In this document: one piece after another, positions 44,828 to 53,125 of the stretch | How positions within the stretch are numbered: position 1 is the first letter of the stretch | How the letters are laid out: each line of letters begins with the position of its first letter | Assembly: GCF_000312445.1 (NCBI RefSeq) | Contig: NZ_HE997184.1 | Coordinates: 133,346 to 197,345, forward strand | DNA from: Phocaeicola abscessus CCUG 55929 | GTDB lineage: Bacteria; Bacteroidota; Bacteroidia; Bacteroidales; Bacteroidaceae | DNA length: 64,000 nt | Direction: 5' to 3' | Made by a program: the position numbers and the translations under genes | Notes under the pieces: model-generated | Told to the model about the DNA's origin: nothing | Databases searched by the model: none | Seen by the model: only the letters and a program-made list of their open reading frames with translations

Positions 44828-44833
44828 CTTCCG
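44828..44833. other. Right attachment core (attR), CTTCCG
   Basis: Element sequence ends TCCCATA before it; chromosomal AACACAATACG follows. Same six bases as the left core at 33597. Confidence 0.75.
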
Positions 44834-46133
44834 AACACAATACGACGGTTCACGGTGGTGGCTGGTCGATCCCGAAGGTTACGCCTTTCTGAGCGCCGGC
44901 ATCGATTGCATATCCGCCTCGGCAAGCGGGCCGGTCATCGGGATCGAAGACTTGTTCGAATGGTTGCCCGACAGCGATCCAGCCTTCCGGGAAGCCGTAT
45001 CGGAAAGGCACGACCTCCCCGCCGTCGACTTTTACGTAGCGAATCTGATCCGTATCTTCGGAAAAGACTGGAAAGCACGGTGGTCGGCGTTTACCGTCGA
45101 CCTTCTGAAGAGTCTCCGCTTCAACACGGTGGGGAACTGGTCGGATCTCTCCTTCGCCCAGCATAGCGGCATTCCGTACGTGCTTCCCCTGAGAGATTTC
45201 CCGTCGACCGCAACCGTTGTCTATCGCGATTTTCCCGATGTATTCTCGGACGAATACAGACGGAATGCGGAAATCTTCGCACAACAATTGAACGACTACA
45301 AAGACGATCCTTATCTGATCGGCTATTTCCTCCGGAACGAACCCCAATGGGCTTTCGGTTATCATAACCTCGCCTATGAAATGTTCGCCACCCCCGGAGC
45401 TTCCGAGACGAAAAACACCTTCATCGACTGGCTGAAAACGAGGTACGGGGGCAACATCCATGCCCTCAACGAAACCTGGGGATTGAATCTGAAGGACTTC
45501 GAGGCCTTGAAAGCGGAAACTTTCAAGAATTACCCGTCGGAAACGGCAAAGACCGACTTCAACGATTTTTCCTCCGTCATGGTCAAGAAATACGTCGACG
45601 TCCCATGCGATGAAGTCGCGAAAGTCGACAAGCATCACCTGAACTTGGGCATGCGTTACGCCTGGATCAGTTCGGATTTGCTTTATAAAGCCGGCGAACG
45701 ATTCGACGTCTTCTCGATCAACGGATACGGAATGTTTCCTCCCCCAACGGCCGAGATAGCAAAGAAAAGCGGGAAACCGGTCATGATCGGCGAATTCCAT
45801 CACGGAGCCGTCGATCGCGCCTTGCCTGCCACCGGCATCATTGGTGTATTGTCTCAGGAAGATCGGGCGGCCGCTTATCGGAATTACATGGAAGAGGGGT
45901 TTTCACGACCGGAGTTGGTAGGAATGCACTACTTCCAGTGGGTAGATCAGCCTTACACCGGCCGGTTCGACGGAGAGAACTACAACATCGGAGTCGTCAA
46001 CACAGCCGACATCCCTTACGAAGAACTGATGAAAGGGATGAAGCAAACCAACGGACGTATCTACGAAGTGGCTACCGGCAAAGCCCAGCCGTATCGCAAA
46101 GATATTCCTCCGACTCCGGCCATACATTATTAA
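44834..46133 (+). pseudogene. 3' part of the interrupted glycoside hydrolase gene (catalytic domain)
   Basis: Joined after CTTCCG, the frame reads on as TQYDGSRWWLVDPEGYAFLSAG and runs 432 codons to the stop. This is the TIM-barrel part of a GH42/GH50-like (beta-galactosidase or agarase type) enzyme. YLIGYFLRNEPQWAF has the expected acid/base Glu in an NEP motif, and KPVMIGEFHHGA has the probable nucleophile Glu. An internal ATG at 44952 could restart translation, but that product would lack the signal peptide and the first part of the barrel. The exact GH family is not certain. Confidence 0.88.
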
Positions 46134-46261
46134 TTTCAGCATCGTCAATCAACTATAAAGGCCGACATGCGACTTCCGCAAAAGTCAAACGCAGTCTTTC
46201 TCGTGACCGACGGACGTAGGGTGCGGCAACCTTGCGAAGCCGTATGGCTTTTGCGGAGAAC

Positions 46262-46963
46262 CTAACGCCTCATGAGGTAGCTCCGCTGCCCCTCATCAAA
46301 CTTCTCGATGGCATATCGGAGCATCGTGCGAGGCATCTCGTGCCGATATCGTTCCACAAAAGAGAAAAGTCGCTGCACATCCCGTTTGCCAGCTTCGCGG
46401 AGCATCCAGCCCACTGCTTTATGAATCAAATCGTGGGGATGAGGCATCAGTTTCGCAGCCAAGGCATACGTGTCGTCCAGTTCATGCTTCTGGATAAAAG
46501 CGTATGTCGAAACGATAGCGATCCGATTGTCCCACAGCGATGCACTCTCAGCCAAGCGGTAAAGCACTTCATGCGACTTGCCCAGCAGGTATTCCCCCAC
46601 TACCGTAGGAGCGGACAAATCGACCAGATCCCAATTGTTGACATATGCCGAATGAGCTAAATAGAAGGAGTACGCGTCCTCCCGCTCTTCTTCCGTTCCC
46701 TGCCTGCTCTTCAACACGAGGATAAGAAGTACGCATAACCGCACTTCGTGCCATTTCGAAACGATCGCGGGTTTCAATTCTTCGAACGAAGCCTTCCCAT
46801 ACCGTTTCGCAACAGCCCTTATATCCGGCACTACCACGCCGAGAAACCGATCACCTTCCGCATATTCGCCCTTCCCCGTCTTGAAGAAACGGGGCAAATG
46901 CAAGCGTTTCTCCTCTTTGGCATACGCCTGCAATACTGTCATTAGTTGTTCTTCCATATTCAT
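46262..46963 (-). CDS. AlkD-like DNA alkylation repair protein
   Basis: A 233-residue all-helical HEAT-like protein. Typical segments: FFKTGKGEYAEGDRFLGVVVPDIRAVAK, AYVNNWDLVDLSA, DNRIAIVSTYAFI and DLIHKAVGWMLREAGKRD. AlkD enzymes excise bulky or cationic alkylated bases without flipping them. The frame is open to 47059, but family N-termini fit MNMEEQLMTVLQAYA. It converges with the hydrolase remnant. Confidence 0.9.
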   Translation of the reverse strand: MNMEEQLMTVLQAYAKEEKRLHLPRFFKTGKGEYAEGDRFLGVVVPDIRAVAKRYGKASFEELKPAIVSKWHEVRLCVLLILVLKSRQGTEEEREDAYSFYLAHSAYVNNWDLVDLSAPTVVGEYLLGKSHEVLYRLAESASLWDNRIAIVSTYAFIQKHELDDTYALAAKLMPHPHDLIHKAVGWMLREAGKRDVQRLFSFVERYRHEMPRTMLRYAIEKFDEGQRSYLMRR

Positions 46964-47516
46964 CGCGACAAATATAAGGAGGATTTCTCGATCATGGAAA
47001 TGCGAATTCCGAAAACGATGACGTCTTTTTCCTTTGACGGTACTACTATCATCTTCCAATCCTAATCTGAATAATTCTTATAGTTCACATATCCATACGG
47101 AACAGCGGATATCGCACACAATCCCATGACTAACCAACAGTAAAAAACATTTTTGTCAAACACCGCTATCAACCGCCGCTCCAAACCGTTTTCAGGTCGT
47201 CTTCTCGATGAATAGCTCCGCAAAGATACAACTTCACTCTTTACCTGCGATAATTTTAGTTCGCAGGTATGATAAAGAGAGGCGAAATCGGGAAATTTTC
47301 ATTCCCAACGAAGAACCAAGCCGATCCGATGACCTCAATCTCAACGGATCGATCTCGAATTTCCACGACGCGATTCGGAATCCAATCTTCCATCAACGAG
47401 TATAAAAGATACACTTTTATGTTGAATAACATATCGCATCCTGTTCAAGTGTTTCAACTAAGCACTACTTTTACGTTGTTCATAATACATATCCGTTTAA
47501 TTTATATCACACGTTC
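46964..47516. other. Intergenic region between alkD-like gene and galM
   Basis: 553 bases. A minus-strand TATCTTTG box at 47221-47228 points toward the AlkD gene but would leave a leader of about 250 bases, which contains a 33-codon frame (GTG start near 47150, including VFYCWLVMGLCAISAVPYGY) that may be the remnant of a membrane-protein gene. The galM side shows no clear promoter. Confidence 0.35.
47221..47228 (-). promoter_or_regulatory. Possible -7 box, leftward
   Basis: The minus strand reads TATCTTTG. It may drive the AlkD-like gene through a long leader. Confidence 0.35.
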
Positions 47517-48659
47517 ATGAAAAAAACATCATTGACAGCAGGTTTGGTATTCGCTATGCTAAACGCTTGCACTCCGTCACAGCAGAAGACAGTACTGACC
47601 CAATCGGGATTGAATCCCGAAAATTTCGAGACCATCGTCGGTACCCGACAAGTTCGCCTATATACATTGAAGAACAAGACCGGTATGGAAGTATGCATTA
47701 CGAACTTCGGCGGGCGGATCGTTTCGATCTGGGTGCCGGATAAGAACGGCGAGATGAAAGATGTGGTGCTCGGCTTCGATCATATCAAAGATTATCAAAC
47801 GATCCCCAGCGATTTCGGTGCCATCATCGGCAGATATGCCAACCGTATCGCATTTGGGAAGATCACCGTCGACGGCCGTACCTTCCAATTGCCGACCAAT
47901 AATTACGGGCATACGCTGCACGGCGGGCCAGACGGCTGGCAATACCGCGTTTACGAGGCGACACAAACGGACGATCACACTTTGAAGTTAACGATGACTT
48001 CTCCCGACGGAGATATGAATTTTCCCGGCAACGTATCGGTAAGCGTCACCTATCAATTAACCGAAGACAACGCCATCGACATCCGTTACGAAGCCACTTC
48101 CGACAAGAAGACGGTCATCAACATGACCAACCACTCTTATTTCAACCTGAATGCAAACCCTGCCGAGGCGACTATGAACAATATCCTTTACGTAGCCGCC
48201 GACAGCATCACTCCCGTCGACAGCACGTTCATGACCACAGGCGAAATGATGGCGGTAGCCGGCACGCCGTTCGATTTCCGCACCCCTGCTCCGTTGACCG
48301 ACAGAGTCACAGCCTTCGATCATGAACAGATCAGGTTCGGTCACGGAATCGACCATAACTTCGTATTGAACACAAAAGGCGACGACAGCCGGATAGCCGC
48401 CCGATTAGTGAGCCCCGTCACCGGCATCTCGTTGGAGGTTTATACCGACGAACCCGGCATCCAAGTCTATACCGGCAATTTCTTGGATGATACCGTAACG
48501 GGCAAAGACGGTATCACTTATCCGCAACGAGCGGCCGTGTGTTTGGAGACGCAACATTATCCGGATACTCCCAATAAACCACAATGGCCTTCCGCCTACC
48601 TGGAACCGGGAAAAACCTATCACAGCCATTGCATCTTTAAGTTCGGCGTAGTTCAATAA
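47517..48659 (+). CDS. galM: Aldose 1-epimerase, lipoprotein type
   Basis: A 380-residue mutarotase that interconverts alpha and beta anomers of galactose or glucose. The N-terminus is a lipoprotein signal (FAMLNACTPS), so it acts outside the cytoplasm. Family blocks: FGGRIVSIWVPDKNG, RYANRIAFGKITVDG, NNYGHTLHGGPDGW (catalytic His region), NMTNHSYFNLN, HGIDHNFVL and the C-terminal catalytic Glu in AVCLETQHYPD. Single gene by spacing. Confidence 0.94.
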   Translation: MKKTSLTAGLVFAMLNACTPSQQKTVLTQSGLNPENFETIVGTRQVRLYTLKNKTGMEVCITNFGGRIVSIWVPDKNGEMKDVVLGFDHIKDYQTIPSDFGAIIGRYANRIAFGKITVDGRTFQLPTNNYGHTLHGGPDGWQYRVYEATQTDDHTLKLTMTSPDGDMNFPGNVSVSVTYQLTEDNAIDIRYEATSDKKTVINMTNHSYFNLNANPAEATMNNILYVAADSITPVDSTFMTTGEMMAVAGTPFDFRTPAPLTDRVTAFDHEQIRFGHGIDHNFVLNTKGDDSRIAARLVSPVTGISLEVYTDEPGIQVYTGNFLDDTVTGKDGITYPQRAAVCLETQHYPDTPNKPQWPSAYLEPGKTYHSHCIFKFGVVQ

Positions 48660-48756
48660 GTATCCAACAGCAAAAACAGCATAGCAGGCAAGCATGGAAT
48701 AGGTGATGGATATAAATATTCATTGCATAAACCATGCTTGATGCAAAAGAATTGCC

Positions 48757-48764
48757 TATCTTTG
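48757..48764 (+). promoter_or_regulatory. -7 box for tkt-rpiB
   Basis: TATCTTTG, 22 bases before the tkt start. An inverted repeat AAGCATGG (48690) / CCATGCTT (48732) lies just upstream and could be an operator. Confidence 0.55.
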
Positions 48765-48786
48765 TGGTAATAAAACCAAAATCATC

Positions 48787-50805
48787 ATGAACGACCAGAA
48801 ATTAATGAATCATGCAGCCGATAACATCCGTATCTTAGCTGCTTCCATGGTGGAAAAAGCCCGATCCGGGCATCCGGGCGGAGCAATGGGAGGCGCCGAC
48901 TTCATCAATGTACTGTTTACTGAGTTCTTGCAATACGATCCGCAAAAGCCCGATTGGGAAGGGCGCGACCGCTTCTACTTAGACCCCGGCCATATGTCGC
49001 CCATGCTTTACGCCACACTCGCCTTAACCGGAAAATTCACCTTGACTGAGCTTCAGGAATTCCGGCAGTGGGGGGCACCTACCCCCGGACACCCCGAGCG
49101 CGATGTGAATCGCGGCATCGAAAACACCTCCGGACCGCTCGGGCAAGGCCACACCTTCGCCGTAGGCGCCGCCATGGCCGCCAAATTCCTCGCCGCCCGT
49201 ACGGGAAACCCTACTTTCGCCAAAGAAACCGTCTATACCTATATCTCGGACGGCGGCATCCAAGAAGAGATCTCGCAAGGCGCAGGAAGAATCGCAGGAG
49301 CCTTAGGGCTCGATAACTTGATCATGTTCTACGATTCGAACGATATTCAGCTCTCTACCGAGACCAAGGACGTCACCACCGAGGATACGGCCATGAAATA
49401 CCGGGCATGGAACTGGCACGTCATCGAAATCGACGGTAACGATTGCTACCAAATACGCGAAGCGCTATCGAAAGCAAAAGCCGAGACGGCACGCCCGACC
49501 ATCATCATCGGCAAATGCATCATGGGAAAAGGGGCGCGTAAAGCAGATAACTCCTCTTACGAAAAGGATTGCAAGACTCACGGAGCCCCGTTGGGCGAGG
49601 GCGCCTATACTCATACAGTCCGTAACTTGGGCGGCGATCCGGAAAACCCATTCGTCGTCTTCGACGAGGTAAAGGAATTGTACGCCCAACGAAAGGAAGA
49701 ACTGAAAAAGATAACGGACGCCCGCCATCGAGAAGAAGCCGAATGGGCTGCGTTGAATCCGGATATGGCCGTCCAACAAGCCGAATGGTTCGGCGGTAAA
49801 GCGCCAAAAGTAGACTGGCAAGCGATTCGGCAAAAGGCAGGTGTCGCCACGCGCAACGCTTCCGCCACCGTCCTCGGGATTTTAGCAGAACAAGTGCCGA
49901 ACATGGTATGCGCCTCCGCCGACCTGTCGAATTCCGACAAAACGGATGGTTTTTTGAAAAAGACGCAAGCATTCCGGAAAGGCGATTTCAGCGGTGCCTT
50001 CTTCCAGGCCGGTGTTTCGGAACTGACAATGGCCTGTTGCTGCATCGGAATGATGTTGCACGGCGGCGTGATCGCGGCATGCGGCACCTTCTTCGTCTTT
50101 TCGGACTACATGAAACCAGCTATCCGCATGGCCGCATTGATGGAAATCCCGGTGAAATTCATCTGGACACACGATGCTTTCCGCGTAGGAGAAGACGGCC
50201 CCACCCACGAGCCGGTAGAACAGGAAGCCCAGATCCGCTTGATGGAAAAACTGAAGAATCATCATGGCAAGAACTCGATGCTGGTCGTCCGGCCCGCCGA
50301 TGCGGAAGAAACGACCGTCGCATGGAAATTGGCGATGGACAATACAGATACCCCTACCGCACTGATCTTTTCTCGGCAAAACGTCGACATGCTGCCTCCA
50401 GGGAACGACTACAACCAAGCGACAAAAGGCGCCTATATCGTGAAAGGTTCCGACGAGAACCCCGACGTGATTTTAGTAGCCTCGGGTTCCGAAGTATCGA
50501 CATTGGAAGCCGGTACAGTCCTACTGCGCCAAGACGGCATCAAAGTACGCATCGTGTCGGCACCTTCCGAAGGCCTGTTCCGTTCGCAGCCGAAAGCCTA
50601 TCAGGAAAGCGTACTCCCCCCAAAGGCCAAAATATTCGGGTTGACCGCCGGTCTGCCCGTCAATCTCGAAGGCTTAGTCGGTGCAAACGGCCAGGTATTC
50701 GGTTTGGAATCCTTCGGGTTCAGCGCCCCCTACAAAGTTTTGGACGAGAAGTTAGGCTTCACGGCCGAAAACGTATACCATCAAGTTAAAGACATGCTGA
50801 AATGA
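48787..50805 (+). CDS. tkt: Transketolase
   Basis: A 672-residue TPP enzyme of the pentose phosphate pathway that moves two-carbon units between sugar phosphates. Visible blocks: KARSGHPGGAMGGADF, HMSPMLYA, GPLGQGH, the TPP-binding segment YISDGGIQEE, and in the second half HDAFRVGEDGPTHEPVEQ. Full length. Its stop overlaps the rpiB start (ATGA). Confidence 0.97.
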   Translation: MNDQKLMNHAADNIRILAASMVEKARSGHPGGAMGGADFINVLFTEFLQYDPQKPDWEGRDRFYLDPGHMSPMLYATLALTGKFTLTELQEFRQWGAPTPGHPERDVNRGIENTSGPLGQGHTFAVGAAMAAKFLAARTGNPTFAKETVYTYISDGGIQEEISQGAGRIAGALGLDNLIMFYDSNDIQLSTETKDVTTEDTAMKYRAWNWHVIEIDGNDCYQIREALSKAKAETARPTIIIGKCIMGKGARKADNSSYEKDCKTHGAPLGEGAYTHTVRNLGGDPENPFVVFDEVKELYAQRKEELKKITDARHREEAEWAALNPDMAVQQAEWFGGKAPKVDWQAIRQKAGVATRNASATVLGILAEQVPNMVCASADLSNSDKTDGFLKKTQAFRKGDFSGAFFQAGVSELTMACCCIGMMLHGGVIAACGTFFVFSDYMKPAIRMAALMEIPVKFIWTHDAFRVGEDGPTHEPVEQEAQIRLMEKLKNHHGKNSMLVVRPADAEETTVAWKLAMDNTDTPTALIFSRQNVDMLPPGNDYNQATKGAYIVKGSDENPDVILVASGSEVSTLEAGTVLLRQDGIKVRIVSAPSEGLFRSQPKAYQESVLPPKAKIFGLTAGLPVNLEGLVGANGQVFGLESFGFSAPYKVLDEKLGFTAENVYHQVKDMLK

Positions 50806-51245
50806 GAACAATCGGATTAGCAGCTGACCATGCAGGCTTCGAATTGAAAGAATTCGCCAAGCGATGGCTGGAAACGAAAGGTTATGCAATCAAAGACTTC
50901 GGTACACACAGTACCGAAAGCTGCGATTACTCCGATTACGGACATGCATTGGCCTTCAGTGTCGAATCAGGAGAATGCGCCTTCGGCATAGCCGTTTGCG
51001 GATCGGGAGAAGGGATCGGTATGACGGTCAACAAACATCAGGGCATTCGAGCCGCCCTATGTTGGAAACCGGAGATCGCACGCTTAGCCCGTCAGCACAA
51101 CGACGCCAACATCTTGGTCCTTCCGGGAAGATTCATCTCTCAAGAGGAAACAGTTCCTGTCTTGGAAGCATTCTTCGATAGCGAGTTTGAGGGAGGACGC
51201 CATCTGCGTCGGATAAAAAAGATCCCACTATTCCCTCGCCCGTGA
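50802..51245 (+). CDS. rpiB: Ribose-5-phosphate isomerase B
   Basis: A 147-residue RpiB/LacAB-family isomerase linking ribulose-5-P and ribose-5-P. AADHAGFELK opens the protein; the active-site Cys lies in AVCGSGEGIGMTVNK, and GIRAALCWKPEIARLARQHNDANILVLPGR is the conserved binding region. Coupled to tkt, so the two non-oxidative pentose phosphate enzymes are made together. Confidence 0.96.
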   Translation: MRTIGLAADHAGFELKEFAKRWLETKGYAIKDFGTHSTESCDYSDYGHALAFSVESGECAFGIAVCGSGEGIGMTVNKHQGIRAALCWKPEIARLARQHNDANILVLPGRFISQEETVPVLEAFFDSEFEGGRHLRRIKKIPLFPRP

Positions 51246-51305
51246 AGGTGAAATCGTCTCGATCACTTTCCATCTAGGCTTTTAAAAAAGAATAGTAATA
51301 AAAGT

Positions 51306-51339
51306 AAAAAAAGAGAAGCTTTCTCACTTCTCTTTTTTT
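51306..51339 (+). terminator. Bidirectional terminator after tkt-rpiB
   Basis: Thirteen-bp perfect stem (A7 GAGAAG / CTTCTC T7) with an 8-base loop, U-rich on both strands. Confidence 0.9.
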
Positions 51340-51381
51340 AATTGCTTATATTTGCTATGAAAAACCGCAAATAAACGTACG

Positions 51382-52482
51382 ATGATGAAAAAAGTTTTAC
51401 TTATGATATGCTGTGGCGCAGCCCTCTCGAACATCGCCTTCGCACAAGACGACAGCAAATACTTAGCAGGGGCCGTCCCTGTAATCGATGGGAAAGTTAC
51501 ATTCAATTCGACGATCAATGCCCCTACGCTTACCAAAGAAGAACTTTTTAGGGTGATGAAAAATTGGGCGACCGATTATTTCAAGCCCCAAGCTGCCGAC
51601 AAAGAGAAATTAATCCCCCGTATCCTGTTGAGCAACGAAGCAGATGGCTCGATCGCCGCTTATGGCGAAGAATATATGATCTTCAATTCCTCATTCCTCT
51701 CATTAGACCGCACGCGCATCAACTATCACTTCTTTATTACATGTAGCAACGGCCGATGCGAGTTGTCGATGACACACATCCATTACCTCTACGACGAAGA
51801 GCGTGACGGGGGCATCAAATACGATGCCGACACGTGGATCGACGATAAGACCGCTCTGAATAAAAAGAAGACGAAACTTGCCCCTCTCTGCGGAAAATTT
51901 CGTAGAAAAACGATCGATTTGAAAGAGGAACTTTTCAAATCGGCTCAAAATGCTATCGGAACTTATCTCATCAGTCTCGACCAGCAGAAGAACCCGCAGA
52001 TGCATACGGCTAAGACACCGACTGCCCCGGCAGTAACTTTAACGCAAAACGCAGGAAACGACCTAAGGGAACAAGTCGACGGAGAGACTTCGAATGCCGC
52101 CGTAACCACCTCCGAAGCCGCAAAGGAATCGTCCGCTACGGAAAACCGGATTAAAACGACATCTCATATAACGGTCGTAGCAAATGACGAGGAATTCACT
52201 TTAGGAAACGATGCTTGGGGCGGACTCGGAGAAATGTTCGGCAAGAAAGTCGCATTCATTCTGATCGACACGCAAAAGACCATGGCCAATATGATGCTCG
52301 TCCGCAATGAAACTTACGAAATTCGTTTCTATCAGGAGGACGGACATCACGAACCTTCGTCAATCATAAAATGCAAAAAGTTCATGCAACAAACTATGGA
52401 AGGCGCCGAAGCAACCAAAATAAACGGGAATGCCAATCCCCGAAGCGCCTATAACATGTATGTAGGTGAAATTATAGAATAA
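51382..52482 (+). CDS. DUF4468 domain exported protein
   Basis: A 366-residue protein with a signal peptide (ALSNIAFAQDD). Residues about 30-150 match the DUF4468 pattern (VPVIDGKVTFNSTINAPTLTKEELFRVMKNW), a TBP-like fold common in Bacteroidota secreted proteins. A low-complexity linker (about 205-260) separates it from a C-terminal region (TVVANDEEFTLGNDAWGGL). Function unknown. A single ATG at 51385 could replace the first. Confidence 0.8.
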   Translation: MMKKVLLMICCGAALSNIAFAQDDSKYLAGAVPVIDGKVTFNSTINAPTLTKEELFRVMKNWATDYFKPQAADKEKLIPRILLSNEADGSIAAYGEEYMIFNSSFLSLDRTRINYHFFITCSNGRCELSMTHIHYLYDEERDGGIKYDADTWIDDKTALNKKKTKLAPLCGKFRRKTIDLKEELFKSAQNAIGTYLISLDQQKNPQMHTAKTPTAPAVTLTQNAGNDLREQVDGETSNAAVTTSEAAKESSATENRIKTTSHITVVANDEEFTLGNDAWGGLGEMFGKKVAFILIDTQKTMANMMLVRNETYEIRFYQEDGHHEPSSIIKCKKFMQQTMEGAEATKINGNANPRSAYNMYVGEIIE

Positions 52483-52565
52483 GAAAGGAAACAAATACTT
52501 AGGTATTTACGGAAAAAATATTTTATTTTTCTGTTCGGCTCATGATAGTTTATGTAAATTTAGTG

Positions 52566-52573
52566 TATATTTG
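52566..52573 (+). promoter_or_regulatory. -7 box of the ferredoxin oxidoreductase operon
   Basis: TATATTTG, 24 bases before the TPR gene start. Confidence 0.6.
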
Positions 52574-52597
52574 TAAGAAATAAAAAAGAGAGCGATC

Positions 52598-52873
52598 ATG
52601 AAGAATAGGCTGTTAGAAATAAAAGATTTAATTCGAAAAGATGAAGTAAACACCGCCATCATGCTCCTCGAAAATTACATCAGCCGTAACCCGGAAAACG
52701 ATGAGGCTTATTATCTTCTCGGCAATCTGTATCGGAAACAAGGGAATTGGCAAATGGCGCTAAACAACTACTCAGAAGCTATCGAAAGGAATCCCGATGG
52801 TCCAGCCGTTCAAGCCTATTCCATGTTAATGGATATTTTAAATTTCTACAACAAGGATATGTATAACCAATAA
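52598..52873 (+). CDS. Small TPR protein leading the ferredoxin oxidoreductase operon
   Basis: A 91-residue protein with two TPR-like helix pairs (AIMLLENYISRNPENDEAYYLLGNLYRKQGNWQMALNNYSEAIERNPDG). No signal peptide. The ferredoxin gene follows after 10 bases, so it is part of the operon and may act in complex assembly; that is inference. Confidence 0.8.
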   Translation: MKNRLLEIKDLIRKDEVNTAIMLLENYISRNPENDEAYYLLGNLYRKQGNWQMALNNYSEAIERNPDGPAVQAYSMLMDILNFYNKDMYNQ

Positions 52874-52883
52874 TAACTGACTT

Positions 52884-53114
52884 ATGGGGAAGATCAAAGG
52901 TGCAATCGTGGTAAATACGGAGCGATGTAAAGGCTGCGGACTATGTGTAATAGCTTGCCCGTTACACATCGTTGCACTCACTACAAAGCAAGTCAACAAA
53001 AAAGGATATGTGTTCGCGCAACAAGTGGAGGACGATACCTGCACGGGGTGTACATCCTGCGCTATCGTTTGCCCGGATGCATGTATAACGGTTTATAGGG
53101 TCAAAGAACAATAA
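52884..53114 (+). CDS. korD: 2x[4Fe-4S] ferredoxin subunit of the 2-ketoacid oxidoreductase
   Basis: A 76-residue polyferredoxin-type subunit with two complete cluster motifs, CKGCGLCVIACP and CTGCTSCAIVCPDAC. It carries electrons from the thiamine centre to ferredoxin. KorD/VorD is the delta subunit encoded next to the alpha subunit. Confidence 0.9.
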   Translation: MGKIKGAIVVNTERCKGCGLCVIACPLHIVALTTKQVNKKGYVFAQQVEDDTCTGCTSCAIVCPDACITVYRVKEQ

Positions 53115-53125
53115 AGGAACTCACT

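Larger units (their letters stand above)
33597..44833. mobile_element. 11.2-kb integrative mobilizable-type element inserted in a hydrolase gene
   Basis: The element is bounded by CTTCCG direct repeats and imperfect terminal inverted repeats. Its right half (39-44.6 kb) encodes two tyrosine recombinases, DUF1896, two HTH proteins, DUF3408 and a MobC-like protein with hairpins between them, all transcribed leftward: the usual backbone of Bacteroidota integrative elements. Its left half (33.9-38.8 kb) is AT-rich cargo transcribed rightward. No relaxase, coupling protein or conjugation gene is present, so it can move only with help or is defective. Removing it rejoins the hydrolase halves in frame, which fixes the borders to within the 6-bp core. 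Confidence 0.9.
44560..44833. other. Right end of the element, non-coding
   Basis: 274 bases upstream of integrase B. It holds the probable integrase promoter region and the right subterminal inverted repeat. No gene seen. Confidence 0.5.

Noticed and set aside
44850-45803. 317-codon minus-strand frame over the hydrolase 3' fragment
   Set aside because: The plus strand carries clear GH catalytic motifs; the minus frame has no start signal or recognisable domain.
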